From Trachelipus rathkii (Eukaryota > Arthropoda > Malacostraca > Isopoda > Trachelipodidae), in the NCBI GenBank assembly GCA_015478945.1, contig JABUQX010002667.1:1-26768 (forward strand): a stretch of DNA of 26,768 nucleotides. Direction: 5' to 3'. Below the pieces are notes generated by a model. The model did not search any database. It was not told the origin of the DNA and worked only from the letters and a program-made list of their open reading frames with translations. Shown here piece by piece: positions 21,140-26,768 of this stretch (position 1 is the stretch's first letter; the number at the start of each line of letters is the position of its first letter). Both the position numbers and the translations under genes were made by a program.

Positions 21140-21722
21140 CTTTCTTCCTATATATATAAAAAAAAAAATTAATAACATTAGTATTATGCTGTATATTTAT
21201 ATATGCATTGATACATTATAAATATATGTATAACTTCATATTTCAATATTTTTAAAGCTTTAATACATAAAAATCTAAAAAATAAATTTGAACAAGGTGT
21301 TCTCAATAGCCCCACAAAATTTTTTTAATCGTTCTCAATAGCCCCTTCCAAAAAAAAATTCTAAAAAATAATCATAAAATGTACCTACCTATGAAATTAA
21401 GGTTTCTGTTTATTCAAAAAGGTTCCAGGAATCGTAGTTTAAAATTTCTTGGTCGTAACTTTTTTAGTTTTGCAGTTACAAACCTTAGCGTTTTGTAAAA
21501 AAATTTCGAAAAAACGCAGGATTTTTAAATTTGAAAAAAAAAAAAATTTTAGTAGCAAAATTTCAAAGATTTTAAAAAAAATTAATACATAATGAATTGT
21601 CCTATCTATTCAGTTAGGTTTCAATTTAATTTAAGCATAAATAATACATTTTTGGAGTGGCGTTCTCAATAGCCCCATCCGTTCTCAATAGCCCCATGTG
21701 TTCTCAATCACCCCATTCTACG

Positions 21723-21817
21723 GCCGTAAAATGGGGTGATTGAGAACGATTTTCAGCTTACCACAACTACTAAGGTTTCTGTAAAAAAAATGGTTCATTT
21801 TTCCAAATTCAAGTAAT
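21723..21817. mobile_element. Pogo-like TIR element, truncated third copy
   Basis: It repeats the first 95 or so bases of the element (CCGTAAAATGGGGTGATTG through CCAAATTCAAGTAA) and then changes abruptly to unrelated sequence at about 21818. Confidence 0.85.
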
Positions 21818-22028
21818 GTTGTAATTGCAATTAGCGGAATGCCTGTATCATTTCGCAATTTAATTCCGCAATGAGAGGACTACCAAAAAAATTTGTGGAA
21901 TTTCAGTGGAATGCCAAAATTTATAGTCCACAAATTTTTACACGTTGGCCATCCTTGTACGTCTGGCATCAAGACCGAAAAATCGTTTTTTTTTTTTTTT
22001 TTTTTTTTTTGCAAAGGATCATGTTTTA
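21818..22028. other. Unassigned spacer with a long T run
   Basis: Contains repeated GGAAT words (GCGGAATGCC, GTGGAATTTC, GTGGAATGCC) and a T run of about 25 at 21986-22010. No gene is seen. Confidence 0.4.
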
Positions 22029-22310
22029 AGCCGTTTTCGTTTTTGCATTTGTCCTAAAAAAAATGCTTAAGTTTGCGTTCGTTTTCGTCAAGCTTAGCGC
22101 AAAATCGTAAAAAACGCTCACCAAACGTAAAAAATGTCTCAAATTCTGTGTAATATAGAATAAAATTCTGTATAAAATAGCAATCTTACAGAATTAAAGA
22201 AATTCTTTACGTTTGATAAGCATTTTTTTTTACGATTTTGCGCTAAGGTTGACGAAAACGAACGAAAACTTAAGCATTTTTTTAGCATAAATGCAAAAAC
22301 GAAAACGGCT
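22029..22310. mobile_element. Foldback MITE d (Harbinger-like tips)
   Basis: The element is 282 bp and almost wholly an inverted repeat: AGCCGTTTTCGTTTTTGCAT at the left and its complement at the right, plus inner paired blocks (GCGCAAAATCG with CGATTTTGCGC). The tip matches the 5903/6532 family. TTA precedes it. Confidence 0.8.
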
Positions 22311-22351
22311 TTGAAGTTCGAACAATTTTTCAGCATGCTAGGAAGCATTTA

Positions 22352-22638
22352 AGCCGTTTTCGTTTTTGCATTTGTGCTAAAAAAAATGCTTGAGTTTGCG
22401 TTCGTTTTTTGTCAAACTTAGCGCAAAATTGTAAAAAAATGCTCATCAAACGTAAGGAATTTCTTTAATTCTGTAAGGTTGCTATTTTATAAAGAATTTT
22501 ATTCTATATTACACAGAATTAGGGAAATTCTTTGTTTGGTGAGCATTTTTTACGATTTTGCGCTAAGGTTGACGAAAACGAAAACGAAAACAAACTTAAA
22601 CATTTTTTTTAGCACAAATGCAAAAACGAAACACGGCG
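22352..22638. mobile_element. Foldback MITE e, inverted relative to d
   Basis: The element is 287 bp, same family as d, flanked by TTA on both sides. Its unpaired centre (TAAGGTTGCTATTTTATAAAG) is the reverse complement of the centre of d, so the two copies lie in opposite orientation 41 bp apart. Confidence 0.8.
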
Positions 22639-22953
22639 TTACACTCAGGGTTACAAGAATCCTAATTCAGTAATGCAGTAAAAGAAACGTTGCTGTTTAT
22701 GTAAAGCTTAATTAAAGTTTTTGTAAATAATTAACAATCACTGAAAGGCTTAAAATACCTTAACGAAAGTTTGAAATCAACAATTTTTTTATCCTTTCTT
22801 TTATTTTAATTTTCTTAAGCTTAAGTTATAGTAAATATAATTTATAAAACGTGTCACCACCAAAATTTCCAGAATAAATTATTGTACAGTAAACGATAAA
22901 TAAATGAATAAAATAATATAACATTTGTACCCAATATCGAAAGTCTAAACAAG
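22639..22953. other. AT-rich spacer, nothing recognised
   Basis: No ORF, repeat or RNA gene stands out. Confidence 0.5.
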
Positions 22954-23027
<74 letters not shown>

Positions 23028-23101
23028 ATATTATAATATATATATAATATATATATATATATTTATATATATATAATATATTTATATATATATATATATA
23101 T
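22954..23101. repeat. (TA)n microsatellite
   Basis: Interrupted TA tract. Confidence 0.95.
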
Positions 23102-23158
23102 AACCAATTTTTTCAAAAATTATTTTGAATATTCCCCCCAACGAGGAAGAACCTTAAC

Positions 23159-23262
23159 TAGGGAAGTAATTATCCGGTTATCCGCCGGATACCGGATAGT
23201 CAAAAAACTTGGCCCGGATAGGCCGGATACCGGATAGTTGCCGGATATCCGGTCCATCACTA
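23159..23262. repeat. CCGGATA-motif palindromic repeat, copy 2
   Basis: The repeat is 104 bp, opening TAGGGAAGTAATTATCCGG and ending CCGGTCCATCACTA, i.e. TAGTGATGGACCGG in complement. The interior holds repeated GCCGGATACCGGATAG. It is inverted relative to the copy at 16596-16690. Both termini here fit a very short hAT-type MITE. Confidence 0.7.
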
Positions 23263-23280
23263 ATATATATAATATATATA

Positions 23281-23344
<64 letters not shown>

Positions 23345-23392
23345 ATATAATATATATATATATATAATATATATATATGTTGTGTGTGTGTA
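23263..23392. repeat. (TA)n then (TG)n microsatellite
   Basis: TA tract ending in TGTTGTGTGTGTG. Confidence 0.95.
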
Positions 23393-23420
23393 AGGCAAAT
23401 AAATATAATGGAGATTTATT

Positions 23421-23458
23421 AATAAATTTACTAGTAACTAGTTACTAGTAAATTTATT
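23421..23458. repeat. Perfect 38-bp palindrome
   Basis: The sequence is its own reverse complement with no spacer: AATAAATTTACTAGTAACT followed directly by its complement. It could extrude a cruciform. Confidence 0.9.
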
Positions 23459-23759
23459 CATTAAAAGCATTAGAAATAAAAGATAGTAAGAGGAGCAATA
23501 ATGGGCCCATCGAGACTGCCTCCAGTCAAGCCAAAAAAACCAATCACCAACAACATGTTCATTGCAAATCCAAAAGCACCTTAAGGGGTTGTCCAATAAC
23601 TTAAACGTTATTATACACAAAGTCTACAACTAAAAGGAAAAAACTATAAAAGCCCTTAAAATAAAGTACATGCTAACCACACTAAAGCTTTAATAACTTT
23701 ATAGTAAACTGAAGTTTAACCTTAATAACTACGGTAACTAAAAACCTGCCAATTTGGCT
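23459..23759. other. Spacer, probably LINE 3' region
   Basis: No gene is recognised. It adjoins the end of the antisense LINE fragment and may be its 3' untranslated part. Confidence 0.4.
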
Positions 23760-24545
23760 TAGTCAAAATATACCTATATGATTGCCCAAACCATCCATAT
23801 ACCTATCCAATCCTTTCTTAAAATGTTTGCAATCAATTCACACTCAACAACCTCCTCTAACTGTGGCAAACCATTCCAAATTTAACAACCCTATGCTGAA
23901 TGATGCTGTCTTAAATCAAGATGGCATGCTTTCTTCTTAATTTTTTACTATGCCCCCTGGTCTCCCGTCCATGCTCTACTATGAATTTATTGGTCTCTGT
24001 ATTATCATTAGATGTAAATATTTTATAGACTTGTATCTGTCCCTCTGAAATTGTGTTTTCTTACTACAAACATTCCTAACGTCCTTCAGACTGATCCTCT
24101 AGCTGCTTACCCTCAAAAACCCAGAAATCATCATTCTTGCTCTATGTTGCACTCTCTCTTGCATATTTCTTTAAATAAAGGGCCCAAACTTGTGCACAAT
24201 ACACTAATACTGGCCTAACATAGCTATTATACGTTTTACTTATTCCTTCCTTGCTTTTATAAACAACATTGCGATTTAACTATGCCCACACATCCTTATT
24301 AGCTTTATTCCTTGCTTCCAAACACTGATTAGCTAACTTTGCAAATTACTTGCTTATAATCACACCTAAACTTTTTTTCTTGATCCATAGACTCAAGCCA
24401 ACCCCATTCATATCCGTAATTTAAACTTTTATTTTGAAGTAAACTAGGTAAGAACCTTACACTTTTTACTATGTAAAGTTCATTTGCCACATATCTACCC
24501 ACCCAAGAAGTTTATCAAGATCATTTTGAAATCTTTAATACATCC
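23760..24545 (-). pseudogene. LINE reverse-transcriptase C-terminal fragment, antisense
   Basis: Read on the minus strand from about 24530, several frames give, in family order: DLDKLLGWVDMWQMNFT, SLGVIISKQ, a YKSKE-like word, KEICKRECNIEQE, a C-terminal DLRQHHSA, IWNGLPQ and VVECELIANILRK. These match the thumb and connection region of LINE RTs common in crustaceans and other metazoans (DLGVIIS, LRPHLEY, WNSLPxxVVEC). Stops and frame changes are frequent. The catalytic YADD lies upstream of what is preserved, so the copy is 5'-truncated. Confidence 0.75.
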
Positions 24546-24929
24546 CTTCAAAGCATTTATACAATTCCTTTCATATCCTAAAACTTATAAACTACTAAAA
24601 AAATTATTATTTTACCCCTCTATGTAAGGTCATATAAGCTCAGACCATACCTTCTAAATGTTTTTTCAATTTCAGTTTTTAGTTTTTTCACATTCTTTTC
24701 AAAAAATGTTTTATTGTGATTTTTTAAATTTGAAATTGAATTTTTAATCTAAACTATATTTATGTTTTCTCTCTCAATCTTGTGCAATTATTATGTCTCC
24801 ATTTTATATTAAAATTAATCACTTCAACTATTATTATTAATATCCTGAATTGTTCATTACTAAACCATAGTTATCACAATGTTGTTTAAAAATGTATATC
24901 CTCTTTGCCTAGCCTTCAAGTGGCAAACT
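24546..24929. other. AT-rich spacer, nothing recognised
   Basis: This may be a more decayed part of the LINE; I could not match it to any motif. Confidence 0.4.
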
Positions 24930-24998
24930 TAATATATATATAATATATATTAATATATATATTATATATATATATATATATATAATTATATATATTAT

Positions 24999-25036
<38 letters not shown>

Positions 25037-25039
25037 TAT
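24930..25039. repeat. (TA)n microsatellite
   Basis: TA tract up to the hAT-like terminus. Confidence 0.95.
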
Positions 25040-25560
25040 CAGGGGCGGCTCGTGGCCCTGGTTGCAGGTTTGCGCAACCACCATTTTAAACAACTTGCAG
25101 TTAGTGTTCAACTATTTATTATTTTTTATTGCTTTTAATTTTTTTAAGTATAGTAAATTATTAAAGAAATTAAATTGGAATCTTATTATAATAACACTCC
25201 AAAGTAATTTATTATTTAATGAAAAAAAACGTCATCAATTTTAGTTAGTCCAAATGTCAAAAACCCAACATAATTGTTGCAGACACTTTACAACACATGG
25301 GGGGGGCCTGCCCAATACATTTTTGAGGAGAAAAATGTGTGTGAAATATGACGCGTGACGTTTTTATACTAACAACTTGCGGGTTGCCATATCAAGAAGC
25401 AAAACCGCTTTGTTTTCAAAATACTGAAATTCAAATTTGTGAATACGAAACAATTTGGAAAATTGACTCCCATGTTCCAAATATTAACGTCTCGGCGAGC
25501 GAACGAATATGTATGTTGTTTGCGGTTTGTCAGATTTCTTGCTTTTATTAGTATTACAAA

Positions 25561-25593
<33 letters not shown>

Positions 25594-25622
25594 CTCTCTC
25601 TCTCTCCTCTCTCTCCTCTCTC

Positions 25623-25654
<32 letters not shown>

Positions 25655-25800
25655 GTCTCTCTCTCTCTTCTCTCTCTCATTCTCTCTCCTCTCTCCCCTC
25701 TCTCTCTCCTTATCTTATCTATCTATCTATCTATGCTATTTCCCCCCTATCTATCTATCGTTATCTATATATCTATCTATCTATCCTATTCTATTTATAT
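25561..25800. repeat. (CT)n followed by (ATCT)n microsatellites
   Basis: CT-rich repeat to about 25708, then ATCT/TATC tetranucleotide repeats. The arginine/glutamate and serine/leucine frames on the two strands are low-complexity artefacts. Confidence 0.95.
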
Positions 25801-25857
25801 ATATATATATATAATATATATATATATTATATATATATATATATATATATTATATTA

Positions 25858-25901
<44 letters not shown>
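25797..25901. repeat. (TA)n microsatellite
   Basis: TA tract before the nested inverted-repeat element. Confidence 0.95.
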
Positions 25902-25906
<5 letters not shown>

Positions 25907-26358
25907 TCATGTCATTATCCGCCTCCAGGTAAGTTGAAGACTTTTTTTTTTTAAAATCTACTTAATCCGAATAAAGTATTGAAAGCTCTCTTGGGGCTTA
26001 TTTAGTTTTAATTTCATTTTATTTTTTTTTTTAACAACGTCAGAAGTGAAATAAAATAAATAATACATAATTACATTATAAATAAGTTAAGCAAGGTTAT
26101 CTTTAGAGTTTTAGTTAAAATAGATTTTTAAACTAATACATAAAAGGTTAAGCCTAATGAGTTAAATTTAGTTTTACAATAAGATTTTGAACTTTTTTTT
26201 TTTTTTAAATATTTTTAGAGGTGTGAAGGTGCTTTAATAACAAAGTTTCAATTTTGACTTTAGGCATTTTCACTTCAATTTTATGAAAAGTGTTCGAATT
26301 CATATAATCGATGTATATATAATATATGAGGTGGAGGCGGATAATCGACATGATCCAT
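25902..26358. mobile_element. Short inverted-repeat element nested in the hAT-ended segment
   Basis: ATGGCTCATGTCATTATCCG at 25902 has an inverted partner ending at 26358 (GGCGGATAATCGACATGATC just inside). The arms are about 26 bp with two differences. The interior is non-coding and the element is flanked by TA repeat. The superfamily is unknown; alternatively these are two outward-facing termini of separate elements. Confidence 0.6.
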
Positions 26359-26390
26359 ATAATATATATATTATAATTATATATATATAT

Positions 26391-26437
<47 letters not shown>

Positions 26438-26475
26438 ATATATATATATATATATATAATATATATATATATATA
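26359..26475. repeat. (TA)n microsatellite
   Basis: TA tract followed by a short TG run. Confidence 0.95.
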
Positions 26476-26546
26476 ATTGTGTGGTGTGTGTGAAATGTCA
26501 GATGCAACCACCTATAAATTGTGTACGACGAGGCCGCCGACACCTG

Positions 26547-26697
26547 ATATTATATTATATAATATAATATATTATATATATATATATATATTATATATAT
26601 ATATATATATATTTTTTATATAATATATTTATAAAAATAAATTATATATATATATATATATTATATATATTATATATATTATATAATACTGTATATT
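26547..26697. repeat. (TA)n microsatellite
   Basis: TA tract after the hAT-like right end; the last 70 bases of the window hold nothing recognised. Confidence 0.95.
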
Positions 26698-26768
26698 ATT
26701 CTATGGGAATGAGGGCAAGTGCAGTACAGAAGACACAAAATCAACAGGTTAGCAAGTGGAAAATATTC

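Larger units (their letters stand above)
25040..26546. mobile_element. hAT-ended segment, probable non-autonomous element
   Basis: It begins CAGGGGCGGCTCGTGGCC and ends with the complement of CAGGTGTCGGCGGCCTCGTC, both hAT-type ends facing outward. GCAACCACC occurs in both subterminal regions. The 1.5-kb interior has no transposase and carries CT, ATCT and TA repeats and a nested inverted-repeat element. TA-rich flanks hide any 8-bp duplication, so pairing of the two ends is inferred. Confidence 0.55.

Noticed and set aside
25369..25680. Arginine/glutamate-rich frame
   Set aside because: Translation of the CT microsatellite.

Overview
This window is eukaryotic, intergenic-type DNA built almost entirely from transposable elements and (TA)n microsatellite. 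It has no prokaryotic signals (no operons, no ribosome-binding-site-led gene runs, no CRISPR). An arthropod, perhaps a crustacean, is the best guess. The reasons are the AT-rich SSR load, degenerate TTAGG/CCTAA motifs at about 266-411 and 18551-18577, decayed jockey/CR1-like LINE fragments, and ZMYM1-like hAT and pogo-like elements. That placement is inference only.

Layout. 1-1128: TA microsatellite, a TTAGG-like patch, an 80-bp hairpin and a strict 17-bp-period minisatellite. 1129-2143: a TIR element (family A) with an iterated GGGGTGAxTCGGACC-type motif. 2258-4112: a probable non-autonomous hAT carrying a second TIR element (3198-3960), which in turn holds a GC-rich dispersed repeat. 4215-5240: the 3' part of a LINE. 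5903-12185: a three-level nest. A Harbinger-like MITE (left end 6532) was interrupted by a complete 4.7-kb hAT (6849-11523, 8-bp target duplication ACCATCTT) and by another MITE of its own family (11596-12088). The hAT itself contains a Merlin-like MITE (9956-10854). 12928-13922: a Merlin (IS1595/ISXO2-like) relic with a zinc-ribbon transposase fragment. 14240-15238: a second copy of family A. 15500-16060: two diverged tandem units of about 280 bp. 16368-16419: a good candidate for a spliced host exon. 16828-18575: a decayed LINE with recognisable RT motifs. 18685-21817: two and a bit head-to-tail copies of a pogo-like element encoding only a pipsqueak-type helix-turn-helix. 22029-22638: a pair of mutually inverted foldback MITEs. 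23760-24545: an antisense LINE RT fragment. 25040-26546: another hAT-ended segment with nested SSRs and an inverted-repeat element.

The only substantial coding sequence is the hAT transposase on the minus strand (7310-9816). Its DDE residues are intact, but it is broken by at least three single-base frameshifts. Many repeat copies differ by homopolymer or 1-base indels, so some breaks may be assembly error and not decay.

The most interesting signals are: the shared iteron design of family A and the pogo-like element; the TIR-to-TIR tandem junctions with no target DNA between them; the retained DNA-binding-only ORF; the deep nesting with an intact target duplication; and one isolated candidate host exon.
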